A DNA stretch of 64,000 bases. Origin: JBNARI01 sp049718765 (GTDB lineage Bacteria > Bacillota > Sulfobacillia > DUMF01). The translations under genes were made by a program, and so were the position numbers. Below are positions 9,288 to 17,773 of this stretch, in pieces. The notes under the pieces were generated by a model. The model saw only the letters and a program-made list of their open reading frames with translations, was not told the origin of the DNA and made no database searches. Within the stretch, counting starts at the first letter, position 1, and every line of letters begins with the position of its first letter. The stretch is from NCBI GenBank assembly GCA_049718765.1, contig JBNARI010000006.1, forward strand, positions 20,641 to 84,640, given 5' to 3'.

Positions 9288-9447
9288 ACCCTTTGACCCT
9301 CCCCATCGGCGAGTTTACCCGGTAGGCATGTTATTCACATAACGTACCCACGGTCACACAAAAACCAACAGTGTAACTTCACAGTGGTCGTGATCATAAG
9401 ATGTAGCGAAAAACGGGGCTTCCAGCCCAGCCGAGAGGAGGAAGACA

Positions 9448-10242
9448 ATGGGAATCCCTCAATTCCCCAAACCCACAAAGCCAATAAGGCCTGTGGATTT
9501 CCAGTGTGAGTGCGTGTGTATTGAGGTACAGAAGATTCTAGACGCAAGGAAGCAGAAGGAATGCCAGGTGTTCAATCAAGACTTTCACTTCCCGCTGCCT
9601 CTGGTGGACATCAACCAGCAACCGCTGGTGAACGACTGGCTGCCAGGGGATGACATTAGATGCATCCGCGCAATATTCAAGGAAAACCTGAAGGACCAAA
9701 TCTTCGTGATCGAGAAGCCACCCCAGGAGTTCATGGTTGAGCCACTGCCAGACACCAAGCCTCCAGCTGCCCGTATCACCGTCACGGTCACCCCTGGCAA
9801 GAACCCTTGTGTGGTTGGCGGATACACTGTCAAGAGCACAGTGCTTGCAGAGCTACAGAACAACACCTTCGGCCGGACACCCACCACTGGGTTCGTGCAT
9901 GTGAGTCCTGTGCGGTTCGTGAAGAGGCCAGTGCTTTTCTTCCCTGATCCTGAGCAAATCGGCATTGTGAACGTCAAGACTGAATCCGCCTGGGAAATCC
10001 TGGACTGCACGGTCGAGCAAGTGCTCGAAGTACTCAGGGTAATGGTCACGGTAGGCGCTTTCATCATAGTGAAGACCTGGGCCGACGCACAGTTGGTCAC
10101 CACCGCTTTTGGCGAGTGCGATTGGGAACTGATTCCGCCTCCCTTCCCGCCAGACCCGTGCGCCGAGTTCAGGGAGCGTCCCTTCCCGCCGTTCAATCCA
10201 GCTCAGCTGGAGGACTTCTTCCAGCCAGACCCAGGTCAATGA
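9448..10242 (+). CDS. Cys-motif protein, possibly a spore-surface protein
   Basis: 264 residues with a strong GAGGAGG ribosome-binding site. It has no signal peptide. Near the N-terminus is a Cys cluster, FQCECVCIEVQKILD, of the kind I associate with clostridial spore-coat or exosporium-like proteins. The rest is rich in Pro, Val and Phe with probable beta structure (ARITVTVTPG, VVGGYTVKSTVLAEL) and ends in a Pro/Phe-rich tail (PPPFPPDPC, PFPPFNP). Isolated between convergent neighbours. I do not recognise a defined family; the spore-surface idea is an inference from composition and from the spore-forming host. Confidence 0.45.
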   Translation: MGIPQFPKPTKPIRPVDFQCECVCIEVQKILDARKQKECQVFNQDFHFPLPLVDINQQPLVNDWLPGDDIRCIRAIFKENLKDQIFVIEKPPQEFMVEPLPDTKPPAARITVTVTPGKNPCVVGGYTVKSTVLAELQNNTFGRTPTTGFVHVSPVRFVKRPVLFFPDPEQIGIVNVKTESAWEILDCTVEQVLEVLRVMVTVGAFIIVKTWADAQLVTTAFGECDWELIPPPFPPDPCAEFRERPFPPFNPAQLEDFFQPDPGQ

Positions 10243-10286
10243 CCCAAGGCGTAACCTCCTGCAACCTTGCTTGGCAGCAAGACACC

Positions 10287-10312
10287 GAGGGGGGGACACT
10301 CACCCCCCCCTC
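10287..10312. terminator. G7/C8 hairpin between convergent genes
   Basis: GAGGGGGGG (10287-10295) pairs with CCCCCCCTC (10304-10312). It lies between the stops of two convergent genes and may block transcription from both sides. It lacks a T-run. Confidence 0.5.
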
Positions 10313-10342
10313 CCCATTTCCAGCCAGCACGTGGTCCCAGTT

Positions 10343-11314
10343 TCATGACGTCTGGCCTTTCTTGCCCACCCTCTCCAGGTACGCCAAGTATTCAGCTACA
10401 AGCTCCTTGCTGGGAGAAAAACCTTTTGCGGACAGGAATTGCCACGCCATTCGTTCCCTGCCGTCGTCTGGCGGTTCTTGCCTTTGGGGTTCCTCCTCCA
10501 GTTTAACTGGCACCGCCCGGGCCTCTGGGGCTGGGGACACCGCTACAGGTACCTGAGACCCCGAAGGCTCCTCCTTCTGAGGGGCTGTAGTTGCAGGCTT
10601 TACCTGGCTGCCACGGATCATCTCCGGCACCCCGGGACTCAGCATGGGTTTGCCGAAATACATTAGGATCCCCTGGCACACCGCGCCCGCCAGCCTCTCT
10701 AGCAGGTGTTCGGTGTAACCCGTCACCATTGGCATGGCAATCATCACGCAGGGCGCGGGCACCTTGCACAACCGGCTGTTTACCCAGCGCCTTAGCGCCC
10801 GAGGGAGCAATAAGGCGCTGGTCTTACGCACAGGTTGCATGCCAGCTGCACCCCAAGACGACGCAATGCACCAGCGCAACCTGCGACTTCGAATCGGATA
10901 TTCTAGCCCGCGAATTACCATTACAGGGTCGATTCGGCCAGCCAACAAAGCACCAGGGTGAAACACGATGCCCGCGTCCCACCAAGCAGCGCGGTCACCT
11001 TCCCGTGGCGGTTCCCAAAGCCACCCCGCAGTGTCTGCGCCGCAAATCCAAAGCAGACGTTGAAGCAGCTTGAGTTCTTCCCTCAACCCTTCGGCCAAAC
11101 CTGCTCCTTCTTCAGATCCTTCGCAAAGCCAAAGGATAACTCGCCTTCCCAAGAGCGGCGGGAATGCCGCAAACACTCCAGCGCCCTGTTCTTCTCTGAA
11201 TGGAACCCCTACCAGCTGGCAAACCGCCCTAAAAGCATCCACTGGAGGAGCTGCGGTGCGGTGCAAGGGCACTTCTTGGTTGTTCACGAGCAGGCGCATC
11301 AGCCTAACCCCCAT
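10343..11314 (-). CDS. Hypothetical protein, degenerate amidase-like
   Basis: 323 residues. The N-terminus MRLLVNNQEVPL resembles copper-amine-oxidase-like cell-wall modules. The core follows the outline of N-acetylmuramoyl-L-alanine amidases (Amidase_3): a GRRVILWL strand where DPGHGG would be expected, GLREELKLLQRLL like the GL-EK helix, and VPAPCVMIAMPM...LLERLAGAVCQGILMYFG like the C-terminal VPAVLVE-GF...IA-GI--Y-G segment. The catalytic His and Glu are not where they should be, so it is probably not an active amidase. A Pro/Glu-rich linker leads to a short helical C-terminal domain. ATG 11299 is an alternative start. The homology is read by eye. Confidence 0.45.
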   Translation of the reverse strand: MGVRLMRLLVNNQEVPLHRTAAPPVDAFRAVCQLVGVPFREEQGAGVFAAFPPLLGRRVILWLCEGSEEGAGLAEGLREELKLLQRLLWICGADTAGWLWEPPREGDRAAWWDAGIVFHPGALLAGRIDPVMVIRGLEYPIRSRRLRWCIASSWGAAGMQPVRKTSALLLPRALRRWVNSRLCKVPAPCVMIAMPMVTGYTEHLLERLAGAVCQGILMYFGKPMLSPGVPEMIRGSQVKPATTAPQKEEPSGSQVPVAVSPAPEARAVPVKLEEEPQRQEPPDDGRERMAWQFLSAKGFSPSKELVAEYLAYLERVGKKGQTS

Positions 11315-11351
11315 ACCCAGTATATGCGTGGGACTGGAGGCACAGCCCTGG

Positions 11352-13571
11352 TTAGTCTGGTCGCTCCTTGAGCACCTCTGCGCCAGACATTCGGTAAATT
11401 CTGTTCCTTAGAAGGCGCTGCACTCCGTGGTACAGCAGCACCAGCACGCTAAAAGCCCAAAATATCCCAACTGCGTCCGCCTTGAATTCCAGGGCAAAAT
11501 CTGATTGCTCCGCCACAGAAGCCATGAGCAAGTTGACCAGGCGATTGAACAAGGGAACACCGAGGAGCACGCCAACGTAAAAGCAAACCACTTCAAAACC
11601 AAGGGTCATAAACGCAATCTCGCCGTCTCTGAACCCAAATATTTTGAATAAGCCTATGGTGCGCCTGTTCTCGTTAAGGGAGAGGGTGGAGAGCACGTTG
11701 GTTATCGAAAGGGCCAACAGAATTGCAATTGCCGACATCACCGCCAGGGATTGCTTGACCGGAGCCATCATGTTCTCGTAGCTGGTAATGATGTAGGATT
11801 TGTTCTGTGTAATGAACACAAGGGACTTGTCGATCCTAAGTTCGGTAGGAGAAAACAGCCCCCGGTAGCTGCCCTTGGGCAAGTCGAAAGTCTTGTTGAA
11901 CTGGTCGATGTCTGTGAACGCGTAATTGCCAATGGGCAGGTCAACCACGTCCGAAACCCTGAAGCTTACTGTCTCATCTTCCAGCTTGTCATTGAGCTCA
12001 ATCACATCGCCCTTGGCCACCTTAAGCTTTGCCGCCAGCGGCTTGGCCAGCGCAATGCCTGACAGGTCGGGAGACGTTCCCTCAAGGTTCCTTAACTCTA
12101 CCATCTTGGAGTCCCTCTGAATGCCGTAGAGCACCAGGTTTCGTCCGTTGCTATCGTAAAGGGTGCGGACGTTGAAACCCTCAGCGTGTGAGAATTTCCT
12201 GCCCCTCTGGTTGGACGTGAGCACATACATGTAGTCATACTTGAAAGTTCTTGAAAAAGTCTGCTGTACCATGCCCTGAAGGGTCCGCTCAGAGGTGAAC
12301 CCGTATATCAGCAAGAAGGTGGAGCAAGCAACTCCTGCAACCAGCACAAAGTTCCGCCAAATCCTGGACAGCCCGTGCCTCAACATTACCCTCCTGGGAA
12401 ATGATAGCCCCCGCAACGTGAGGAAACCCACCACACGCCCCACGGAGTCACCCTGGTCGCCTCTTAGCAGCGCCAGGGGCTCTTTGGTGAACAGTCCTCG
12501 AAGTGCAAAGACCGCCCCCGAAAATATGAACATTCCCGGCAGGAAGAAGGCCAGCAGTATTTGCCGCGCAGGAAACACTGTAGTCACCAGGGGGATGTTG
12601 AAGTACCCCACAAATAGCTGGACGAAGGGCCTTGCAACCACAAATCCCATTGCCGTTCCCAAGGAGGAGCCGGTAACCCAAACGAACGCCGGAATGAGCA
12701 GGAACACCCTGGCGATCTCTGCACGCCTGTACCCTAACGCCATAAGGGTGCCTATCTCCACCCTTAGGAAGTTGATGACCCTACCAAGAACCGTGAACGT
12801 GAGAAATGAGGATATCAGGGTAATCACAACGGTGATTGGAGTTATGACGCTCTTGATGCTCGTGAGCTTCATTTCCGTAATGGTTATCCGGGGATTTTCC
12901 CTTTTTTCCACGAAGCTCACCAAATTGAACTCCTTCAGGTCGTCCTTGAGTGCCTTGACGTCAGTGATTGGCCCCCCAACCACGTAGTAGTGGTATGGTT
13001 CGGTCTCGTGCCGCGCCATGTCCCTCCTGTCCATGAGCCCAACGCCGAACTCACGAGGGTTGTTGATGATGTCCTGATCGTAGCGGATGATGTAAGTGTA
13101 GTCGGGCATGTATATGAACCCTGCTACCTTGTAGTTTCTGTTGCCAATGCGCAGGTTGCTCCCAAGGAAATATCCGTTTGCACGAGCAAACAATGGGTCC
13201 AGCAAGATTTCCCCCCTGGAGGGTACGTTCTTACCAGCCAAGGCGCACGCAACGTTGATTCGTTCCGTGGGGGAAAACAGCCTGAGCGCCCTGTCTTCAT
13301 CTTCCCACTCCACCTCAGCCACTTTTCTTTCCTCAATTTCGATCTTGTACTTCCTTTCCAACCTGGACTCTGGTACTCCGTCCACAGTGATGAAATGAGC
13401 CGTCTCCTGCTTGAACTGGGCAGCAAAGGCTGCATAGCCCTCTTCCAACGTGCTCACCGTAACTGTGAGCAAACAGTGGGCAAAGGAGGCAATGGCCACG
13501 AGAGCTACGATTCCCATGAATTGACCAGGTTGTCTGCGAATAATTCTTGCAGGTATCCTGGATATGGTCAC
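11352..13571 (-). CDS. ABC transporter permease, FtsX/MacB type
   Basis: 739 residues with two FtsX-like permease units. An N-terminal membrane segment (FMGIVALVAIASFAH, about 19-33) precedes an extracellular domain. Then come a first three-helix FtsX block (about 240-370, containing ETGTLMALGYRRAE-like EIGTLMALGYRRAEI), a second periplasm-like domain, and a C-terminal FtsX block (about 620-735, with NRRTIGLFKIFGFRDGEI). The GTG start overlaps the stop of the ATPase gene (GTGA). Exporters of this class move lipids, lipoproteins or peptides, or act as mechanotransmitters. The substrate is unknown. Confidence 0.88.
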   Translation of the reverse strand: MTISRIPARIIRRQPGQFMGIVALVAIASFAHCLLTVTVSTLEEGYAAFAAQFKQETAHFITVDGVPESRLERKYKIEIEERKVAEVEWEDEDRALRLFSPTERINVACALAGKNVPSRGEILLDPLFARANGYFLGSNLRIGNRNYKVAGFIYMPDYTYIIRYDQDIINNPREFGVGLMDRRDMARHETEPYHYYVVGGPITDVKALKDDLKEFNLVSFVEKRENPRITITEMKLTSIKSVITPITVVITLISSFLTFTVLGRVINFLRVEIGTLMALGYRRAEIARVFLLIPAFVWVTGSSLGTAMGFVVARPFVQLFVGYFNIPLVTTVFPARQILLAFFLPGMFIFSGAVFALRGLFTKEPLALLRGDQGDSVGRVVGFLTLRGLSFPRRVMLRHGLSRIWRNFVLVAGVACSTFLLIYGFTSERTLQGMVQQTFSRTFKYDYMYVLTSNQRGRKFSHAEGFNVRTLYDSNGRNLVLYGIQRDSKMVELRNLEGTSPDLSGIALAKPLAAKLKVAKGDVIELNDKLEDETVSFRVSDVVDLPIGNYAFTDIDQFNKTFDLPKGSYRGLFSPTELRIDKSLVFITQNKSYIITSYENMMAPVKQSLAVMSAIAILLALSITNVLSTLSLNENRRTIGLFKIFGFRDGEIAFMTLGFEVVCFYVGVLLGVPLFNRLVNLLMASVAEQSDFALEFKADAVGIFWAFSVLVLLYHGVQRLLRNRIYRMSGAEVLKERPD

Positions 13572-14272
13572 CAGACAACACTCTCCGAAGGCATCGGCAT
13601 GGGATTGACCGTCCTTTCAACCACTTTCCCGCTGCGCAACCTTATCACAACGTGCGCCATCCTGGCGATGGCGGTGTTGTGCGTAATCAGTAGTATGGTC
13701 GTCCCTAGCTCCCTGTTCACCTTTTCTAACAATGCCAACACCTTCTTAGCATTGTCGTAATCCAGAGCCCCCGTCGGCTCATCGCAAAGCAGCAGCTTGG
13801 GATTCTTCACCACAGCTCTTGCAATCGCAACTCTTTGCTGCTCCCCTCCAGAAAGCTCAAAGGGGAACTTGTTCTTTTGATCGCCCATCCCCACCATGTC
13901 AAGTATCTCGTCTACGTCGAAGGACTGTCGTGACAGGTACGCGGTGGCCAGGACGTTTTCGTAGGCTGTGAGACTGTTCACCAGATTATAGAATTGGAAC
14001 ACAAAACCCACTGAACTCCTCCTGTATTCCGTCAACCTCCGCGGATCCAACTTCGTGATATCTTCCCCTTCAACCACTACCGTGCCTTCGTCAGCCCTAT
14101 CTATGCCCCCAATGATGTTGATCAACGTTGTCTTGCCAGATCCCGAAGGGCCCAGCACCACCACGAAAGAGCCCTTTTGCACAGCGAAATCAACGCCGTC
14201 AAGGGCTTTCACCGTTGTCTTGCCAACAGCATACACCCTCTTCAAGCCACTTACGTCGAGGAACATGCTCAC
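13568..14272 (-). CDS. ABC transporter ATP-binding protein (LolD/MacB type)
   Basis: 234 residues. Walker [11 protein letters not shown] (about 41-50), Q-loop [10 protein letters not shown], signature [14 protein letters not shown] (about 140) and Walker [13 protein letters not shown] are intact. The [11 protein letters not shown] stretch after the Q-loop is typical of the MacB/LolD branch that works with FtsX-type permeases. It is translated just before, and overlaps, its permease. Start GTG 14272 or ATG 14266; a GGGAG lies upstream of both. The pair is probably an exporter. Confidence 0.92.
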   Translation of the reverse strand: MSMFLDVSGLKRVYAVGKTTVKALDGVDFAVQKGSFVVVLGPSGSGKTTLINIIGGIDRADEGTVVVEGEDITKLDPRRLTEYRRSSVGFVFQFYNLVNSLTAYENVLATAYLSRQSFDVDEILDMVGMGDQKNKFPFELSGGEQQRVAIARAVVKNPKLLLCDEPTGALDYDNAKKVLALLEKVNRELGTTILLITHNTAIARMAHVVIRLRSGKVVERTVNPMPMPSESVVW

Positions 14273-14443
14273 TCAGCTCCCGCGTGTTCCAAACCACATC
14301 ACAAGGTATTCTTTCTCCAAACACGTCGTACTTCCTTTGAGCGCGAGAGCCACACTTAGGGTAATGGACGAAGAAGGGCAGTCACCTGGCTGGGCACACG
14401 AATATTGGCTGCACTGCAGGGCAGAGCTGTCGGGAAACAGCTT

Positions 14444-14482
14444 GGCCCGGCACCCAAATGTCCCAGTCTGGCGTGCCGGGCC
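14444..14482. repeat. Inverted repeat in 265-bp intergenic region
   Basis: GGCCCGGCAC (14444-14453) and GTGCCGGGCC (14473-14482) are perfect inverted repeats with a 19-nt loop. It lies between the CAP-domain gene (downstream side, minus strand) and the ABC ATPase start. No T-run follows on either strand. It may be a weak terminator or a protein-binding site. Nothing else is evident between 14273 and 14536. Confidence 0.45.
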
Positions 14483-14536
14483 GTGGCTCAGTTTGAGCCT
14501 GCGCGTAACATATCGGGGAAAAACGCTAACTAAAGG

Positions 14537-15160
14537 TCACTTCTCTACGAATATCTCCACCACGAAGTAGCCGTTGTACCCCGAGCTCACCCCAGGTCTG
14601 GGGTATAGGCCTACGCCAACTTTTTCCCACCAAGGCTTGAGCATATTTGCCTTGTGCTTTGGGCTGCCCATGAAGCTGTCGTGAACAACGGTTGCAGTGC
14701 TCCCAGTAGTAATGTTCTCGCTACATTTGTTGAACTTTACACCGAACTTCGTTAGCATGTCATAAACGTAACCGTAAGTGGGCGACAGATGGCCGTAGTA
14801 ACCCTTTTCCGCCATGTCCTGCCCCTTGAGCCGCGCGAGGGTCACCAGGTATGGATCCATCTCCAATGGTTGCAGGCCCTGCTTTACTCGCTCCTGGTTA
14901 AGCAAATCCAAGATCTGCTGCTCCAGGACGCTGGGCTGAGAGGGCACAAGCTTTGATGGGTCAACTCTGACGACGGTCCCACCCGAAGCCTGTCCCGCCG
15001 ACCCGGAGCCTCCAGGATAGCTCCCGAACCTGGCGCGGTACCACTCGTTGTACGCTTGCTGGTCCTCAGCAGACAGCGCCAGAGCAGGAGCTGCGCTACT
15101 CAAGCTCACTAGAAGTATTACTACGACGGCAGCGCAAACTCGATAGACTGTTCTGTTCAA
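14537..15160 (-). CDS. Secreted CAP-domain (SCP/YkwD-like) protein
   Basis: 207 residues. A signal peptide with a hydrophobic core (about 8-22) and the cleavage-like site ALA-LS is followed by a Gly/Ser-rich linker and a CAP domain (about 80-207). CAP signatures are ILDLLNQERVKQGLQPL, GHLSPTYG with the conserved His, SENITTG, and a second His in SPKHKANML. Proteins of this type occur outside the cell or in the spore cortex/coat layers of Bacilli and Clostridia. The TTG start has CAGGGGG about 13 nt upstream. It is monocistronic. Domain call secure, role unknown. Confidence 0.88.
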   Translation of the reverse strand: MNRTVYRVCAAVVVILLVSLSSAAPALALSAEDQQAYNEWYRARFGSYPGGSGSAGQASGGTVVRVDPSKLVPSQPSVLEQQILDLLNQERVKQGLQPLEMDPYLVTLARLKGQDMAEKGYYGHLSPTYGYVYDMLTKFGVKFNKCSENITTGSTATVVHDSFMGSPKHKANMLKPWWEKVGVGLYPRPGVSSGYNGYFVVEIFVEK

Positions 15161-15279
15161 GGCTTTTCTATACCCCCTGTCGTCATTGTTGCAACTTACA
15201 GGGGATATATTCTTTACATAATCCTCCGGGACCTCTAGGGAACTTCAAGCTACGCTGCCTGGAATTGCCTCGTGACTGC

Positions 15280-15744
15280 CTACCACCGCCACCAAGGCCC
15301 TCGCCCGTGACGCCAGCCTCTTCTGGCCATTGGTCCACACTGCGACCGGACCACCACAGGTCCACGCCCACATTTGGGGCAGGCCACGCCTTCTGCAGGA
15401 ACTTCAGTCGCTTCCCACTCCTGTCCACAACTCAGGCATACCAGTGGGGAGTCAGCAAGTTGGTAGTTACCACCCTCTAGGCGAATTCCCCTGCCTACCA
15501 CAAGCGCCCTCGCAACCTTGAACCTCGCCCCGGCAAGCAACCTCTGAAATGTACTTTGAGAGATCCCCATTTTCTCAGCACACGCATCTTGGTCCAGGCC
15601 TTCGAGGTCCTTGAGTCGCATAGCCTCCAGCTCCTCCAAGGTTATCACCTCTTCCTCCAGGTCCTCTACGGAAACCTCGGCAGGCCTGAAATGCTTCACA
15701 TAGGGGAAAAACGCTACGCTACGGGGCTTGGGCTGTCTAGGCAA
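15280..15744 (-). CDS. DUF134 (UPF0251) helix-turn-helix protein with zinc ribbon
   Basis: 154 residues from TTG 15744, chosen because AGAGGTGAT precedes it and the product then begins MPRQPK, matching the family's usual MPRPRK start. DUF134 features: the VTLEELEAMRLKDLEGLDQ-like stretch (ITLEELEAMRLKDLEGLDQ), then the helix-turn-helix AEKMGISQSTFQRLLAGAR. The C-terminus carries CLSCG...CPKCG, a zinc ribbon, and a Gly/Arg/Trp-rich tail. A DNA-binding regulator of unknown targets. Monocistronic; its neighbour upstream is the DUF438 protein gene. Confidence 0.85.
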   Translation of the reverse strand: MPRQPKPRSVAFFPYVKHFRPAEVSVEDLEEEVITLEELEAMRLKDLEGLDQDACAEKMGISQSTFQRLLAGARFKVARALVVGRGIRLEGGNYQLADSPLVCLSCGQEWEATEVPAEGVACPKCGRGPVVVRSQCGPMARRGWRHGRGPWWRW

Positions 15745-15821
15745 TGGGATCACCTCTGTATAAGCTTGAGATCTGAGTCCATATTCCTTTTAGCCCTAAA
15801 CAGCCGTCATGTCAACGGTCT

Positions 15822-16964
15822 TCACTCTACAAGGCGCTTCTCGCCCCGTATCTGCTGTAAGGGAGCAATGTCCTGCACAGTCTCGAGTACGCCTAGGTAT
15901 TCCCCGTCCTGGTTCCTCACTGCAAAGTAGGATATGTACAGGTACTTTTCCCCAGACTTTATCCAGAAATGTTCCGAGTCCTTCTTCCCCGACTTGAGTT
16001 CCTCAAGCACCCGATTCACAAGGGGCAAACTCTTGGCAGGGTGGCACTGCTGCACCTTTCTACCCAAACTGCTTCTGGCCCTGGCAAATGCCCGGTCTTG
16101 AGTGCCACTGAAGTACTTGAACACATCGTTCCTATCTACAAAGGTTATTTCCACGGGCAAAGTATTTAGGAGCCACTGGGTCTCCTCAACAGTCAAGCTC
16201 CCGGTTGGGAACTCAATTGTGCCCTGTTGGGTCACAGCAGCGCTGGGCTCAACTCCGTGGCGGTGAACAGGCTTGTGTTCTCCGCCAACCGCTGGTGTAA
16301 AGCAACAGTAGCCAATCTCGTCGAACTCATGCCTTATCTGCTCCCACTCGTGCTGGTCCAGCACGCTTAGGGCCATTGGGTATAACACGTTGTTTTCTTT
16401 ATAAACGTGAGATGCCAATTTCTTCCTAAGCTGCTCAACCTTTCTGGCCAGCTGCCCACCGCCACCTGATTCAACTGCAGCAGCAATTTCCTTCTCCAGG
16501 GACCTAATCTCATCGTGCTCGGACCACATTATAGCCGGGGGCTCGGTGATGCCGTGCTTGTCCATGGCAGCAAATAGCACGTTTTCTTCACGTAGGTAGT
16601 GCTTCTCAGCCTCTCCAAGATGACCAATTCCTTCCCTCAAGCTGCTAGGGTTCTCTGGATCCAACTGGCCCGCAATAGCCAGAATGGCCTCGTGCTCGCC
16701 CATGAGTATTCGGATTGGGTGCCACTCTGGCAGCTCCTGCTTGGGACCGCTAAGGGCGTCCTCGAGAACCGCAAGGTGGAGGTGGCACAGCCTTCGTAGT
16801 TCGGACTGGGGCACACCTTCAGCCACCAGCTCCTGCTCCGCCTTGCCTATGTCAAGCGCATCAACCCCCTCAGCCAGCTGCTTGAACTCCTGCTTCAACG
16901 AAGCGGGGTCCTCGCCCTCATGCAGACGTCTGATGATTTCCTTGAGCTTTTGCTTCTTGTCCAT
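15822..16964 (-). CDS. DUF438 - hemerythrin-like - PAS protein
   Basis: 380 residues from ATG 16964 (AGGTGG lies 5 nt upstream). Three modules in order. DUF438 (about 1-70, KKQKLKEIIRRLHEGEDP). A hemerythrin-like HHE domain (about 80-230) with WHPIRILMGEHEAIL, EKHYLREENVLF, WSEHDEI and LASHVYKENNVLYPMA, whose His/Glu residues could bind a di-iron site. A PAS domain (about 265-370) with VDRNDVFKYFSG and YISYFAVRNQDGEYLGVLETVQDI. Known relatives are thought to sense oxygen or NO. It is directly downstream of the cupin gene in one operon. Confidence 0.88.
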   Translation of the reverse strand: MDKKQKLKEIIRRLHEGEDPASLKQEFKQLAEGVDALDIGKAEQELVAEGVPQSELRRLCHLHLAVLEDALSGPKQELPEWHPIRILMGEHEAILAIAGQLDPENPSSLREGIGHLGEAEKHYLREENVLFAAMDKHGITEPPAIMWSEHDEIRSLEKEIAAAVESGGGGQLARKVEQLRKKLASHVYKENNVLYPMALSVLDQHEWEQIRHEFDEIGYCCFTPAVGGEHKPVHRHGVEPSAAVTQQGTIEFPTGSLTVEETQWLLNTLPVEITFVDRNDVFKYFSGTQDRAFARARSSLGRKVQQCHPAKSLPLVNRVLEELKSGKKDSEHFWIKSGEKYLYISYFAVRNQDGEYLGVLETVQDIAPLQQIRGEKRLVE

Positions 16965-16973
16965 GCCATCCAC

Positions 16974-17351
16974 CTACTTTCTTGTGGGATTTGGGGTCTT
17001 AATCACCAGCACGTTGAAATCGCTCCCCTGGGATGCCTCGAGGCCATGAGGAATATTTGCTGGGCTCACCACTATGTCACCGCTCTCCACCACCGCCGAC
17101 TCCTCACCAATAGAGATTGTGCCCTTTCCCCCACTGACGTAAAACAGCACGTCCACCGGGGTAACATGCTTTTGGACAGTCTGCCCCGAAACCAATAGAA
17201 GCTCAACCACACTGGCCGACTCCCTGTCCACCAAGTACCGCACCATGACACCCACTGGATTGACTGCACCCGCCACCAAGGCCCGCTTGATCACTTCCAC
17301 GTGCTCTCCCTCCAACATTGTGGAGTATTTATATCCATTTTTCGTTTCCAT
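16974..17351 (-). CDS. Cupin-domain protein
   Basis: 125 residues, a single cupin barrel. Motif 1 is partly degenerate (QTVQKHVTPVDVLFYVSGG with one His), motif 2 is GDIVVSPANIPHGLEAS with its His. A metal could still bind, but the usual His-x-His is absent. Its stop lies about 7 bp before the DUF438 protein start, so the two are probably coexpressed and may share a redox or metal-sensing role. ATG start near ATTAGACC, upstream sequence AT-rich. Substrate unknown. Confidence 0.8.
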   Translation of the reverse strand: METKNGYKYSTMLEGEHVEVIKRALVAGAVNPVGVMVRYLVDRESASVVELLLVSGQTVQKHVTPVDVLFYVSGGKGTISIGEESAVVESGDIVVSPANIPHGLEASQGSDFNVLVIKTPNPTRK

Positions 17352-17431
17352 ATTAGACCAAAGGGATCCACTTTGTCAATCAAGGTGCCCCCTGCACACC
17401 TTAGGTGGGTCACCAAGACCCAACAAACCCG

Positions 17432-17461
17432 TTGACAGCCCAACAAGAAACACCATAAAAT
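17432..17461 (+). promoter_or_regulatory. SigmaA-type promoter of the aromatic operon
   Basis: TTGACA (17432-17437) and TAAAAT (17456-17461) are separated by 18 bp. The element stands directly upstream of the T-box leader, so transcription should begin near 17468. Confidence 0.75.
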
Positions 17462-17467
17462 TATCAA

Positions 17468-17770
17468 CAAACATCCTTAAATGCGATGATCAGGAGAGTA
17501 GGCAGGATTTCCGGTCTCAGAGAGAGCCCGGTAGGTGCGAGGGCTTACGGGAGCCGGCCGAAGTACACCTGGTAGCAGTGGCCTGAAACTCTGGTAGATC
17601 GCTGCCAGAGGAGTAGGGGCCAACGGGTTCCGCCGTTAAAAGGACAGGATATCGGTAGCAAGGCCTCGCTTGCCTTTGCTGCCCGTATCTGGACGAGAGG
17701 GTGTACACCAAGAAGGGTGGTACCGCGGGTACAGAATCCCGTCCCTTAACAGGGGCGGGATTTTTTTATC
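17468..17770 (+). promoter_or_regulatory. T-box leader, probable tyrosine (UAC) specifier
   Basis: The T-box core AGGGTGGTACCGCGG is at 17714-17728. A terminator follows: ATCCCGTCCCT and AGGGGCGGGAT with a TAAC loop (17737-17761), then seven T. Stem I features are present: an AGTA loop near 17490, AGAGAG (17521) and a GGTGCGAG distal loop. The probable specifier is TAC at 17564-17566, followed by ACC and 22 nt before the stem I closing CTGAAA, the same spacing as in the two Trp T-boxes of this window. Uncharged tRNA-Tyr would favour antitermination into the nine aromatic genes. The UGGU of the core fits a tRNA with discriminator A, as tRNA-Tyr has. GTA (Val) is a weaker alternative reading. 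Confidence 0.9.
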
Positions 17771-17773
17771 CAA

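Noticed and set aside
9338..9346. CATAACGTA as a sigma-K -10 box before the Cys-cluster gene
   Set aside because: No AC-type -35 at the right distance and about 100 bp from the start codon; too weak to call.
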